This document shows, in pieces, positions 29,025-40,110 of a stretch of DNA of 64,000 bases (position 1 is the stretch's first letter; each line of letters opens with the position of its first letter). Both the position numbers and the translations under genes were made by a program. The DNA is taken from assembly GCF_000021965.1 (NCBI RefSeq), contig NC_011832.1, positions 2,335,242 through 2,399,241 on the forward strand, given 5' to 3'. The notes under the pieces are model-generated. The model was given only the letters and a program-made list of their open reading frames with translations. It was not told the origin of the DNA and did no database searches. Source of the stretch: Methanosphaerula palustris E1-9c (GTDB lineage Archaea > Halobacteriota > Methanomicrobia > Methanomicrobiales > Methanospirillaceae).

Positions 29025-31714
29025 CTACGTATTCTCTACCGGTTCGAATGCATCTTCCAGACGTTCCCGTTCGGAGATATCGCGCCCGACTCCCAGCACG
29101 CCGATGAACATTCCCTGATCATCGTATATCGGCGTCCTGACGATCTCCATCAGGGCACGATGACCGTCGTCTGCGAACGTAATCCTCGTTTCATTGCGGA
29201 CAGACCTCCCCACCACCACGGCCTTCTGATCCTGCTCACGGAAAGAATCAGCCAGTTCCCGGTCGACATAGTCATAATCAGTCTTCCCCACGATCTCATC
29301 TTCGCCTGAACCAAAAAAAACGGCCGACCATGGGATTGCATGAGAGATAGACACCATCCGAATCTTTCAGCCAGATCAGGTCAGGGATGATACACACCAG
29401 CGTGTGCAGGAGGGCATCATTCGTGCGCAGCACCTCCTCTGACCGTTTACGGTCCGTGATATCGGATATGACACCGACAATGCCTGTTACCTCACCATCT
29501 AAATTTGCTATCGAAGCCTTGTCGATGACCACATCTCTAGTCCGGCCATCCATTGATATAACACGCGACTCATAATGCTTCGTCCCCGGGCACCTGAACA
29601 GTTCCTCGTCTGTTCTGAAATAGTCTTCAGCAACTTCCCAGGGGACGACATCAAAGACTCTTTTCCCAATTATTTCATCGTTTGTGTGGCCGAAATAGGT
29701 TTCAAAGGCTCTATTACACCCCTCATACACGCCGTCACATTTTTTGAAGAAGACCGGATTGGGGATGGTCTGTATCAGGGTCTGCATCATCCGGTAATTC
29801 TCATTGAGCAGCACCTTTACCCGTTTTCGCTCGGGTGATATCCCGGGCGATGCCGACGACGAATCTACGCCCCTGCTCGTCGACGAGAAGGGTTTTCTTG
29901 GTGACAATGGTATGATCCTGGCCCCGATGGTCGATGATCTCCTCCTCAGTAACCCGCTCGGTTCCGGATGCGAAGACCAGATCGTCCTCGCTGGTGAGTT
30001 TGTCCGCCAGGTCACGAGGATAGAGTTCATGATCGGATTTACCGATCATCTCATCACGGGTGAACCCGATGAACCTGCAGTAGGCATCGTTTCCAAGTAC
30101 CCTCCGATGCATTTCATCCTTGACAAAAACAGGATCTGCAATGGAATTGAGAATAAGGTCAAGGTAATTCTTTGCGCCGAGAAGCGCCTCTTCAGCCTGT
30201 TTGCGGTCGGTGATGTCGATGACAAGTCCAGTCACCTTCAATGGTTTACCATCGGAAGCATACTCGGATACTCCGCCGATATCATGGAACCAAAGTTCCT
30301 TTCCATCTTTCGTGCTTACTCGGTAATCGACATCGTACTGGTTTTTTATGCCGGTGAGATGATCACGCATAGCCTGCATTATCTGTTCGAAATCATCAGG
30401 ATGGACCAGCCGGGTAAAATCTGAAAAATGGGAGAACTGTTCAACCGGATATCCAAGCATATGTGCCTTGCGTTCGTTAAAAATCACTTTTCCAGTCTCG
30501 CGGTCCATCTCCCACCAAGCGATCTTACCAACCTCCATGGCAGAATCCAGCCGGGATTGGGTGAGCCGAAGTTCCTCCTCCGCCCGTTTACGATCGGTGA
30601 TGTCATGGATGAGAGAGAAGATCACTTCCTTTCCATTCCAGAGATGGGAACCCCCGACGATCTCCACCGGAAAGATGGTGCCGTCCTTCTTCCTGTGATA
30701 CCGCAGGGGAATGAAACTGGTTCCTCGATTGGTAGCCTCCTCTGTCGCAGGGAAGGATCCTTTTTGATCAGCAATAATATCGCGAATGGTCATACCTGAG
30801 AGGAGTTCTTCTCGAGTATAACCGTACATTCGAATATAAGCATCATTTACATCAAGCAACTGCAGGGTGTCGAGATCACACAGAGAGATAGCGTAGATCT
30901 CATTGTTGAAGATCACCCGATACTTCTCTTCACTCTCCTTGAGTGCCTCCACTGCCCGTTTTCGCTCGGTAATATCATTCAGGAAATTGATCGTGGCAGG
31001 ACGCCCCTCCCAGTCGATGATAACCGCGCTGGCCTCAATCCAGATGATTCCCCCCTCTCTTCCCATAAGCCGTAACGTATACCATGAAGGAAGCACCTCG
31101 CCCTGCATTCGCCTCTGGTATCGCTCCACCACCATGGCTCGATCATCAGGGTGAACGAGCATGGAAAATGGCATGGACAGAAGTTCCTCTTTCGAATATC
31201 CGGTTCGTTCGACGGTTCGCTGGTTGATCAGCCGCAGCATCTCGTCCTGTATAACAACGATGGACTCATCAGAGTGCTCAATAAGGTACCGATATTCATC
31301 CTCGCTCCTCCGGAGCGAATCCTCAGCCTTCTTCCGGGATGTCGCCTGTTTGATCTTATGTGCGAGTTCGGCAAACTGTGCACGTGGTTCTCCCCCTTTC
31401 TGGATATAAAAGTCAGCTCCGCTGTTGATCGCCTGGATGACTACCTCTTCCCTGCCCCTCCCGGTGAACAGGATGAATGGAATCTGTCCAAAGCGACTCC
31501 GTACCTCGACAAGGAACTGGATGCCATCCATTTCGGGCATCTGATAGTCAGAGATGATGGCATCATATCGTTCTGTGTTCAACTGTTCCAACGCCACCCT
31601 GACAGAAGAGAGCGTGTCGACAGCGAAAAAGCCCCCCATCTCAAGGAACAGTTTGCCGATCTCGAGAAGATCTGGTTCATCATCGACGTAGAGTACCCGG
31701 ATTGGTGCTGCCAT
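29025..31714 (-). pseudogene. Receiver plus six-PAS signalling protein, broken by two +1 frameshifts
   Basis: The first 640 codons are open: a receiver domain (VLYVDDEPDLLEIGK; phosphoacceptor in IISDYQMPEMDG) and four PAS/PAC units. At about 29837 one extra C in a CCC run turns ARDIT-ERKR into ARDITRAKTG and a stop. The next frame holds PAS5 (NPVFFKKCDGVYEGCNRAFE) and half of PAS6. At the T8 run (A8 at 29313-29320 on the plus strand) one extra base breaks GRFF-GSGEDEIVGK into GRFFWFRRR. The last frame finishes PAS6 and ends ERERLEDAFEPVENT. No kinase domain follows even after correction, so the intact form would be a receiver-PAS6 protein. Expression of a shorter receiver-PAS4 product is possible. 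Confidence 0.8.
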
Positions 31715-31904
31715 TATACTCCATTGTATCCCTGGCAACACATACATTTTTGCATTGGACGGCCTGAAACCAGATTTTTTCGTTCATTCACTCAGTTCTA
31801 TTCCAATCCACCCTCATCATCATCGACGGTATCGGCCCTAGATCGATTCTTCTCAATGACAAGACACCAGACAAGGAGAGGTGTGACACAACCTAGATCG
31901 GGAT

Positions 31905-34350
31905 CTACACAGCCGGCATGGTAAAGAAGAAGGTCGATCCTCTGTTGGGCATCGACTCGACCCATACCCGACCACCGTGCCGTTCGACAATCTTCTTTAC
32001 GATTGCTAACCCGATTCCAGTCCCCTCGTATTCATTCTGAGTATGGAGACGACGGAACATCTCGAAGATCAGTTCATAATATTCCGATTCGATCCCGATA
32101 CCGCTGTCCGCGATAGCGAATTCCCACCAATCCTCGTGGCGACCGGCCGAGACCGTGATCATCAACGGCACCTCTGGGCGGCGATATTTGATCGCGTTCC
32201 CGATCAGGTTCGTAAAGACCTGCTCAAGTTGGGCAGCGTCGACCATGACCGTCGGCATCGCCTCAACAACCATAGTACCACCGGCCTCGGCGAGCGGCTC
32301 TTTCAGGGATCGGATCGCATCTGCCAGGATCCCCCCCGACATCGGTCGGCACAAGCGGTCGGGCGCCCATCTCGTCCTGGAGACCTGGAGGAGGTCCAGG
32401 ATCAGCGCCTGCATCCGTCGCCCTGCCCCGGCGATGTACCCGAGGAACTCATCAACATCAGAGTCGAGTTTCCCGCGGTATCGCCGATCGATGAGTTGAC
32501 TGAAACTGACGATCGACCGGAGCGGTTCGTGCAGGTCGTGAGATGCGACATACGCGAACCTCTGCAGTTTTTCGTTGCTCATTCGGAGCCGTTCCGCATA
32601 GTTCTTCAGAGCCGGTTCAGCCTCTTTCCACCAGGTGATATCAGTGGAGACGATCACGACTTGTTCGCCGCCAGACATCCGATTGATCGAGTAACTGCAC
32701 CATTGCACGCCATAAGGATCGGGATTCATCACCTCGTCGGTGAACGACTCCCCAGTCGCGATCACTCGCCTGATATCAGGCATGAACCGCTCCATCGTCG
32801 CCAGGTTAAGGCCGATCTCCTGCCAGGTCTTCCCGACCGGTGCATCACGCAGTCGTTCAATTTCCCGGGCTGCCTGGTTGTTCATCCAGAGGCAGCGACC
32901 GTCACCGTCCCAGACACTGACATGGTGAGGCACAGTGGCAAAGATTGTGTCGAGCAGGTCGTACTGGAAGGCAAGGTTTGCATTGAGTTCTGCGAGCTCC
33001 TCAGTCTGGGCCCGGAGTTCCTCTTCCTGCACGCCGAGATCTGTATTTCGCCGGTGCAGTTTCATTTCAGCTTCTTTCTGCTCGGTGATTTCATGGGCTA
33101 TACCGATCGAGCGGACGACCCGACCGGTCGTGTCCTGCTGGTGCTCACACTTCTCATGGATCCAGCGAAGTTCACCGGCCATATGCCACACGATCCGGTG
33201 CTCTATCTCATAATTGTCCCTCCCCTCTCGCAGAGATCCCGAGTAGGCCGCATCGACCGCTGCCCGGTCGTCCGGGTGCACGAACTCGAGGAACGCCGTA
33301 TAGGTCCCTTGGAACGACCTGAATCACGGTGATATACGCCTCTTCGTCAAATCCGTACCGTCGTGCCTGCGCTCGGAAGAGATCGAAGTCCGGCGCCTCG
33401 TCCTCGAAGAAGAACTGCCCGGAGATAATGTTACCCACATGCAGGCCACCAACCGTGATCTATATGGCGACGTCCCACATGTTGTTCCGGCACCGGTACA
33501 GGCGGGACTCTCCAAAAGGGGATCCCGGAGGAGAGAGTGAGGTCGCTCTCGATACAGAAACGACAGGTCTCGGGGTTGACCCCGTGAAAGTGCATGCAGC
33601 ACACCTGCCACCCCACCCCGATCAGTATCCGGCCGTGGAGATCGACAATACCCACGAGGATGCCGGTGAGGCGGTGAAATTGCTCGATCAGTTCCTGCAA
33701 CACCCGGAGATCGAGGATGTCACAGCGAGTTCGAAATTCGGTAACTCCCTCCCAGGAGAGAGTAACCGATCGAGCGTGCGTCGGACCCGCTGCTCGCTCT
33801 CCACAAAGGCCTTTTGATTCCGTACCTGTTCTTCGAGGTGCTGGCGGAATTTCTCATCCTGCGCCAGGAGTTCCTCGTTCTGCTGCACCAGAGTCTCGGC
33901 TATCGCCTCCTCCCTCTTTACAAACGCTTCAGCCTCGCTCCGACGCCGCTTTTCATCACAGAGGACCCTAGAGAGGGCAGTGACATCCGACCAGCCCGAG
34001 AGGATACCCACAACGATGCCATCCTGCAGGAGGGGGAAGGAGGAAGCCCGGATAGCATAGAAGGTCCCGTCAGCTGCCGTGATCACGAGCGGACAGTCGG
34101 TGACCATCTGTCTGGCAAGGGCCCGGAGTGCCGGGAGATCGCAAGCGGCAATGGGGGTGCCATCGGGCTGACTGACTCCAAGGGAGGCGATCACCTCCTC
34201 CACGGTGCGACCGGTGAGGGAGGTGCTAGCCATACGTTCGACGGCTGAATTCACGACAGCGACGATGCCGTCCGGGGTGTAGAGAAAGGCGGGTTGAGGG
34301 AGGGCTGCGATGACGAAGCGGACGTCCGCAGAAAAACCTGCGGCAGTCAT
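31905..34350 (-). pseudogene. PAS-PocR-PAS histidine kinase, multiply disrupted
   Basis: Conceptually a single sensor kinase. It has an N-terminal PAS (FVIAALPQPAFLYTPDG), a coiled coil, a PocR ligand-binding domain (QELIEQFHRLTGILVGIVD ... CRFCIESDLTLSSGIP ... NIISGQFFFEDEAPDFDLF), two further PAS units, a phosphoacceptor box (RFAYVASHDLHEPLRSIVSF) and an HATPase (FTNLIGNAIKYR, GTGIGLAIVKKIVERHGG). Frame changes occur near 33720, at a TTTT run near 33515 and near 33310, and an in-frame TAG sits at 33460-33462 within the PocR domain. The C-terminal 458 codons from ATG 33281 (MHPDDRAAV) stay open and include a whole kinase core, which may still be made. PocR domains bind small hydrocarbon-type ligands in other proteins. 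Confidence 0.82.
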
Positions 34351-34640
34351 AAACCCCCAATTCAACCTGTGAACATTTTTCTGTCATGGATGGTACTGCC
34401 TCCCCAATTTTCAATGCACACTTCTAACAGAGAAAAGATAGTTGAGAATCTCACGTCGGCGGGCGGTTCGCAGGAGATTGAAGTGATAAGGCGTCCGTGG
34501 CCGGGATCTCTCCACTGTTTTATCGGAAGGCTGGCGGATAAATCTGTTGTTGAGGGCCCCTCTCCTCACCATCAGAGAATACCGGCTCTACACCCAGAGC
34601 CAGACTCTTAATATCTCCAACCTCGAATAGAGCAGCAGAC

Positions 34641-35318
34641 ATGGAGAAGAAACACGTCCTCACCCTCCTGTACATCCTGATCTTTCCTGCGCTGATCCTC
34701 CTCCTCTCTGGAGACATCACCTGGTCTGCAGGCTGGATCTTCTGTATCTGGTTCATTATCCTCTGCTATTCGACGATCCTGTACCTGCTCCGAAAAGACC
34801 CAGCCCTGCTTGAAGAGCGGTACAAACAGCCCGGGGCCGGCAACCAGAAGCGCTGGGACCGATTTGTGGTCTATGGACTCCTGGTCGGTTTCATCCTATG
34901 GATCGTCGTCATGCCCCTCGATGCAGAACGGTTCGGGTGGTCCCCGCCCCTCCCCCTCCCGCTGACCGTGCTCGGAGGAGTCAGCCTTATCGGATCCTTC
35001 TTCCTCTTCTTCCGGTCGTACACCGACAACACGTTCCTCTCTCCCCTAGTCAGGATACAGGGGGACCGAAAACAACAGGTGGTATCAACGGGGGTATACG
35101 GGTTTGTCAGACATCCAATGTACCTTGGAGGGATCCTGATGTTTCTCGGGGCACCCCTGTTCCTTGGATCAGTCTTCGGGGTGCTGATAGGCCTTGCGCT
35201 GACCGTTCTGCTCATGGGCAGGATCCTGGGTGAGGAAGCGATGTTGACACAGGACCTGGCGGGCTACCGGGAGTACATGCAGATGGTCCGGTACAGGCTT
35301 CTTCCTCGTCTCTGGTGA
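34641..35318 (+). CDS. Isoprenylcysteine/PEMT-type membrane methyltransferase
   Basis: A 225-residue integral membrane protein with about five hydrophobic segments. The C-terminal half carries the ICMT/phospholipid methyltransferase signature GVYGFVRHPMYLGG (near residue 150), followed by a hydrophobic hairpin and GEEAMLTQDLAGYREYMQ, which matches the SAM-binding EE...YxxY element. Methylation of a lipid or a membrane-bound thiol using S-adenosylmethionine is expected; the substrate is unknown. It is a single gene, divergent from the broken PocR kinase. Confidence 0.87.
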   Translation: MEKKHVLTLLYILIFPALILLLSGDITWSAGWIFCIWFIILCYSTILYLLRKDPALLEERYKQPGAGNQKRWDRFVVYGLLVGFILWIVVMPLDAERFGWSPPLPLPLTVLGGVSLIGSFFLFFRSYTDNTFLSPLVRIQGDRKQQVVSTGVYGFVRHPMYLGGILMFLGAPLFLGSVFGVLIGLALTVLLMGRILGEEAMLTQDLAGYREYMQMVRYRLLPRLW

Positions 35319-35564
35319 CGATACGGGCCTTTTGTTCGCCGCCCTTCTGATCATCCACATGTTCCTGCACAGAAATTGTTGCGGGATATCCAAAAACCTC
35401 ATACCGAACGCGAAAGAGCCGGATGATCGCATTACATGAATAAATGCGTCCCCCGATTCCCTCTCCTCTCTAAACCCCGGAGAGATATCTTCACATGGAA
35501 GCGAGGCGATAGACTGCATTATACAGGATCCCCTCTGAAGAAGGATCCAACGATATGATCTGCC

Positions 35565-36521
35565 ATGTACGCGATTGAAGCTCTCTCACTGTCGAAAAGG
35601 TTCGGCGACCTCCAGGCATTATCGGCGATAGATTTCACTGTCGGGGAGGGGGAGACCTTCGGATTTTTGGGCCCGAACGGTGCCGGCAAGACGACCACGA
35701 TCCGTATCCTGACAGGGATCACGGTACCCACGGATGGGACGGCACGCATCTTCGGCAGCGATATCGTGCAGGATACAATTGCAGCACGCCGGCAGATGGG
35801 GATCGTCCACGAGACCTCCAACATCTATACCGATCTCTCTGCATGGCAGAACCTGATGTTCACAGCTGAGCTCTATCATGTCAGTCGGAAGGACCGCGAG
35901 AAGCGGGGGATCGATCTGCTCGAGCTCTTCGGCCTCTCCGGGCGGCGGGATGACAGGACAAGAGGGTTCTCCAAGGGCATGAAGCGACGGCTGACGCTCG
36001 CCATGGGGCTGATCAATCATCCCCGTCTCCTCTTCCTCGATGAACCGACCTCTGGCCTGGATGTGCAGAGCAACCTGATCATCAGAGACGTGATCCGCGA
36101 ACTGAACGAACAGGGAGTGACGGTCTTTCTCACGACCCACAACATCGAGGAGGCCAACCTCACCTGCGACCGGGTGGCGATCATCAATCAGGGACGGATT
36201 GCTGCCGTCGACACCCCCGAGCGGCTCAAAAAAACGATTCAGAGCGTCCAGTCGATCGAGATCGCCTTCGACCCGACATCCCCGGTCAGATCCGGGAACC
36301 TCGAACAGATCGCCCTCGTGAGCGAAGTCAGAAAAGAAGGGGACAAATTCCGGCTGATCACTGAGAACCCCCCCGCTGTGCTGGACGAAGTCATGGAGTA
36401 TGCACACGAGCATCATCTCCGGGTTATCAGCGTCAACACCCTCGGGCCCACCCTTGAGGATGTCTTCATCCGACTGACCGGACTGGACATCAGGACAAAA
36501 GGGGTGAAGACCATTGATTGA
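35565..36521 (+). CDS. ABC exporter ATP-binding protein
   Basis: A 318-residue ATPase of the ABC-2 drug/polysaccharide/heme exporter class. It contains Walker A GPNGAGKTTTIR near residue 36, a Q-loop, the signature as FSKGMKRRLTL near residue 137, Walker B LLFLDEPTSGLD near residue 155 and the H-loop LTTHNIEEA near residue 190. The C-terminal 90 residues form the accessory domain typical of this class. It overlaps the permease gene by 8 bases. Confidence 0.95.
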   Translation: MYAIEALSLSKRFGDLQALSAIDFTVGEGETFGFLGPNGAGKTTTIRILTGITVPTDGTARIFGSDIVQDTIAARRQMGIVHETSNIYTDLSAWQNLMFTAELYHVSRKDREKRGIDLLELFGLSGRRDDRTRGFSKGMKRRLTLAMGLINHPRLLFLDEPTSGLDVQSNLIIRDVIRELNEQGVTVFLTTHNIEEANLTCDRVAIINQGRIAAVDTPERLKKTIQSVQSIEIAFDPTSPVRSGNLEQIALVSEVRKEGDKFRLITENPPAVLDEVMEYAHEHHLRVISVNTLGPTLEDVFIRLTGLDIRTKGVKTID

Positions 36522-37275
36522 CCTCCCGGAGCAGTGCGGACAGATCCGTATGGAACTGCACGCAGCCTGGGCAATCGCTAAAAAGGACATCCTCATCTAC
36601 TATCTGAAGCCAAATATCATCGTCTCCGGTATGCTCTTCCCCCTCTTCATGTTCCTCGCATTCGCCGTCGGGAGAACCGCCGAGCCCACAGTGATGATCC
36701 CCGGACTGATCGCCATCACGATACTCTTCTCTGCTTCCTCGATCGAACCGGTCTCCATCCCCATCGAACGGAGAATGAAGACCTTCGACCGGCTCCTGTC
36801 AGCCCCGATCTCCCTACATACGGTCGTATTCGGCGAGAGCCTGAGTGGCTTCCTGTACAGCCTCGGCATCGCGTTTGTGCCCCTGATCGCAGGGCTCATC
36901 ATCTTCCAGACCCCTATAGTCGAGATCGCCCCGCTCGTCGCCGGCCTCCTCCTCACCTCATTCTGTTTTGCAACGATGGGGACGCTCTTTGCTGCCTACC
37001 CGACAGAGAGCCCCGGCGATATCATGTCGATGCTGAATCTCGTGCGGTTGCCCCTCATCTTCATCTCGGGCGTCTTCATTCCCCTGGAACAGATCCCTTC
37101 TATCGGGAAGTTCATCACGTATCTCTCCCCCCTGACGTATGGGAACGACCTGATTCATGCCGCGTTCTCCAGCGAGACCCACTTTAATCCGATCATCGAC
37201 ATCGTGATGCTGTGCCTCTTCATCCTAATCTTTCAGGTTGTGGCCAACCATCTGTACAAACGATTTAATGAATAA
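36514..37275 (+). CDS. ABC-2 type exporter permease
   Basis: A 253-residue membrane protein with six hydrophobic segments and the ABC-2 signature region FISGVFIPLEQIPSIGKF followed by YLSPLTYGNDLIHAAF. It completes the exporter with the preceding ATPase. TTG at 36514 is chosen as start because GGTGA at 36504-36508 is well placed, and it gives the 8-base overlap typical of coupling. An internal ATG at 36550, twelve codons later, is the alternative but lacks a clear ribosome-binding site. Confidence 0.93.
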   Translation: MIDLPEQCGQIRMELHAAWAIAKKDILIYYLKPNIIVSGMLFPLFMFLAFAVGRTAEPTVMIPGLIAITILFSASSIEPVSIPIERRMKTFDRLLSAPISLHTVVFGESLSGFLYSLGIAFVPLIAGLIIFQTPIVEIAPLVAGLLLTSFCFATMGTLFAAYPTESPGDIMSMLNLVRLPLIFISGVFIPLEQIPSIGKFITYLSPLTYGNDLIHAAFSSETHFNPIIDIVMLCLFILIFQVVANHLYKRFNE

Positions 37276-37696
37276 GACGAATAGGGAATCGTCATCACAA
37301 TAACAGATATATGAGATACATCAGGTACAATCGATCTCACTCTGACCAGGATCGATGAAGGAATCATGCCGTGCCCCTTTATTCAGCAGCCAGCGCCAGA
37401 TTGGCCAAGGCGGGATCGGTCCATTCATCCCTTCAAAAGACCATATCCCTCTCTGGTGAGCTGTGCATCTCAGTGAACTCGCAGACCAGCTACCTCTCGT
37501 GCGGGGATCTGATCGGTCGCCGTGAAATTAATTGCAATGAGCAGGTAGTCCAGGAATGCACGACGACGAAGTCCACCTCACCACCCTGACGTCGCGGATC
37601 AAACAGGTGAAGACGATATTCCGCGGGACGATGAAATCTTAAGTTACGTAAAGAGAAATTTTGAACGGAGCGCGTGAACGAGGTGGGGCTCGTCAC
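37276..37696. other. Intergenic region between convergent genes
   Basis: 421 bases between the ABC permease and a histidine kinase that ends toward it. Short frames exist, but none has a ribosome-binding site or recognisable product. No strong hairpin terminator was noticed. Confidence 0.45.
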
Positions 37697-39553
37697 TCAC
37701 TCCTCAAAGCAGTGGCGGGGGAGGGTGAACCGGATCGCCGCCCCCAGTTCTGGAGAGCCGGCGACACGGTCATCAGCCCAGATCTGCCCTCCATACCGGG
37801 CCACCAGCGAGGCCGCGATGAAGAGACCGAGACCAGACCCCGTTCCATGCCCCTCGCCGCGTGCAAATCTTCCAAAGACCTTGGGCTTGACCAAGTCGGA
37901 GATCCCGGGGCCGGAATCCTCAACCGAGATCGTCACATCCTCCTCGTCGACCTCGACAGCCACCCTGACCCTGACATCAGGTCCCCCGAACTTCAGGCTG
38001 TTACCAAGGAGGTTCACAAAGACCTCAGAGAGGAACTGGTCTGCGCAGACCTGCAGCGAAGTCTCGGCATATTCGATGGAAGCGTCAGGGTAGTGCCCTA
38101 TCGCATCCAGAACCTCGTGATCGAGAGAGATCTCACCAAGCGGGATATCGGAATCGTGGACCCTGCTGATCATCGATACCCTGGCGATGATCCCGACCGA
38201 TTTCTGAATAGCCGTCGTGATCCGGTTGACCTTGATCTTATGCTCGGTCGGATGGCCGGGGGGGAGTATATCGTTGAGCATCTCGGCAGAAGCAAGTGCT
38301 ACGGTCAGCGTGTTGTTGATATCATGGGTCATGATGTCCAGGTACAGATGCACCTCCTCATTGCTCTGGACCAACTGCCGGGTTCTCATCTCGACCCTGG
38401 CCTCAAGCACCTCGTTCTGCTGCGTGATCTGGTTCACCTGTTCTTTGAGCCGGTCGACCATCAGGTGGATGCTCTGCCGGAGGGCATCGAACTCCACCAT
38501 CCAGACCTTTCCTATCGGGTGGTTGAGGTTCCCGTTCGCGATCGCCTCGACATCTCCGATGATCTGGCGGATCGGGCGGACAACCAGCACCGATACACCG
38601 GACGCAAAGAGGGCCCCGAGAACCAGGGCGAGCAGACCGATCAACAGGTGCTCGAGGGTGAGCCGGAAGAGGGCTTCGTCGAGCGGGCGGGTGGTGTAAA
38701 CGAACTCGATCACCAGACTCGGATCAGATGCATACACCGGGTTCTTCAGGTCCACAAACCGGAACCTGGTCAGGGTGGCATTGGTGGTATCCCTGACCTC
38801 AAGGGTCGACCGGTTCGCGATCACCTGGTTGAGCAGTTCATTCAACCCGGGATCTACCTTTGCAGTCCGATCCCCAATCTGCTCTCCATAGATGTTGAAG
38901 GTCCGCACCAACACCAGGGAAGGGTTATCTGCCTGAACCTGCTGCGCAGTCTTTACAAACGAGACGTTCCTGCGCGCCATGAACCCTGCGTCATTGAGGC
39001 CGAGTTCGAGCAGATAACGGTGATCAGGAGTTGGATAATAGGCGTACTTCCGAAATATACCGGTGTCCTGTTCACGGGTGACACGGTCTGCATAGTATCC
39101 GCTCCCGTTTCGCATCTTCGCCAGCGTCTCTGAAAAACCGGTAAACTCGGAGAGGTTCATTCCGAGGTCATGTGTGTAGGTGGTCGCAATCACCATGTCG
39201 TGATCATCGATCACATAGAGATCGATGTCCCCACCGAGCTGCTCTTTCAGTGCATTCAGATCGATATTCCGGGGATCCCCGCCAGAGCGGTTGTATGCAT
39301 CGAGAAATGTAGGAAAACTGTTCTTCAGGCTGTCTGAGAAGAAGTCGTCGAAGAGGGTGAGATCCCGATCCATCAGCGTGTAGGATCCGATCAGACCAGC
39401 CTCTGCATAATTTCGGGTCTCCAGGTCATGCGTCACAAGCACGGACCTGGCCTCATTATAGGTAAAACCAGAGAGGATCCCGATCGATAAGACTACCCCG
39501 ACCAGGATCAGCATGGAGATGATGATCGTGATTGGGGGAGATCGAGATGTCAT
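37697..39553 (-). CDS. Transmembrane HAMP histidine kinase
   Basis: A 618-residue sensor kinase. A transmembrane helix near residues 10-30 is followed by an extracellular domain of about 250 residues resembling CHASE4/Cache (MDRDLTLFDDFFSD, DIDLYVIDDHDMVIATTYTH), a second helix near 295-318, a HAMP domain, a coiled coil, the phosphoacceptor helix LYLDIMTHDINNTLTVALAS and an HATPase (FVNLLGNSLKFGG, SVEDSGPGI, GSGLGLFIAASLVARYGG). The core is very close to the kinases at 11863 and 60818. There is no adjacent regulator. Confidence 0.92.
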   Translation of the reverse strand: MTSRSPPITIIISMLILVGVVLSIGILSGFTYNEARSVLVTHDLETRNYAEAGLIGSYTLMDRDLTLFDDFFSDSLKNSFPTFLDAYNRSGGDPRNIDLNALKEQLGGDIDLYVIDDHDMVIATTYTHDLGMNLSEFTGFSETLAKMRNGSGYYADRVTREQDTGIFRKYAYYPTPDHRYLLELGLNDAGFMARRNVSFVKTAQQVQADNPSLVLVRTFNIYGEQIGDRTAKVDPGLNELLNQVIANRSTLEVRDTTNATLTRFRFVDLKNPVYASDPSLVIEFVYTTRPLDEALFRLTLEHLLIGLLALVLGALFASGVSVLVVRPIRQIIGDVEAIANGNLNHPIGKVWMVEFDALRQSIHLMVDRLKEQVNQITQQNEVLEARVEMRTRQLVQSNEEVHLYLDIMTHDINNTLTVALASAEMLNDILPPGHPTEHKIKVNRITTAIQKSVGIIARVSMISRVHDSDIPLGEISLDHEVLDAIGHYPDASIEYAETSLQVCADQFLSEVFVNLLGNSLKFGGPDVRVRVAVEVDEEDVTISVEDSGPGISDLVKPKVFGRFARGEGHGTGSGLGLFIAASLVARYGGQIWADDRVAGSPELGAAIRFTLPRHCFEE

Positions 39554-39732
39554 TGAATAATGGTTCTATTTCAGTTCATATAATAAAAACACGTCGGATG
39601 ATATTATTATTGCGTATACCAGACGAAAGAAACGTTTATTACTATTTTTAATGATAACCTGGATTTCAGGGACAGGGCAGAGAAGGTGCCTGGACATGCA
39701 GCCTTATTGCGATAAAGGGTGAGTACTGCTGG

Positions 39733-40053
39733 ATGAGATTGATCATCTGGATCCTGATCCTTGCAGTCTGCATACTGGGCCTGGCAAGTACCGTGAGTGC
39801 TGAAGAGACGGACATCGACCAGATCAATGACACACTCCAGAACCTGACCGCCACCAGTTCACACCTCCAGGCGGGGATTCAGCAGATCTCCGGGGATGTC
39901 AACATCTCCAACGCCACAACAACCCTTGAGGATGCCCGAACTGCGGTGGATGAGTTTATCCAGGCGTTCAATGATCTGATCCTTGTCGTGAACAGGATCC
40001 TCGGACTGGTGAAAGAGATTCAGCCCGCACTCGGAAATCTATCAGGGCCCTGA
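39733..40053 (+). CDS. Small exported helical protein
   Basis: A 106-residue protein with a clear signal peptide (LIIWILILAVCILGLAST-VSA) and an amphipathic helical body rich in Asn, Thr and Leu, including heptad-like spacing (INDTLQNLTATSSHLQAGI). Potential N-glycosylation sequons are present (NLT, NIS, NAT, NLS). No family is recognised. It is divergent from the histidine kinase at 37697 and 57 bases upstream of the RNase III-like gene. Confidence 0.65.
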   Translation: MRLIIWILILAVCILGLASTVSAEETDIDQINDTLQNLTATSSHLQAGIQQISGDVNISNATTTLEDARTAVDEFIQAFNDLILVVNRILGLVKEIQPALGNLSGP

Positions 40054-40110
40054 GTGACTCCCGACCCCCAGGCCAGACCTTTTTTACCCATCAGGGGAAG
40101 TCAATAATCA

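Noticed and set aside
33460-33462. In-frame TAG as a possible pyrrolysine codon
   Set aside because: The same gene carries three frameshifts, no pyl genes are seen, and the order suggested for this organism is not known for pyrrolysine use; a nonsense mutation is simpler.
37371-37589. A 72-codon frame in the gap after the ABC permease
   Set aside because: No ribosome-binding site, no recognisable motif, and Ser/Thr-biased composition; not enough to call a gene.
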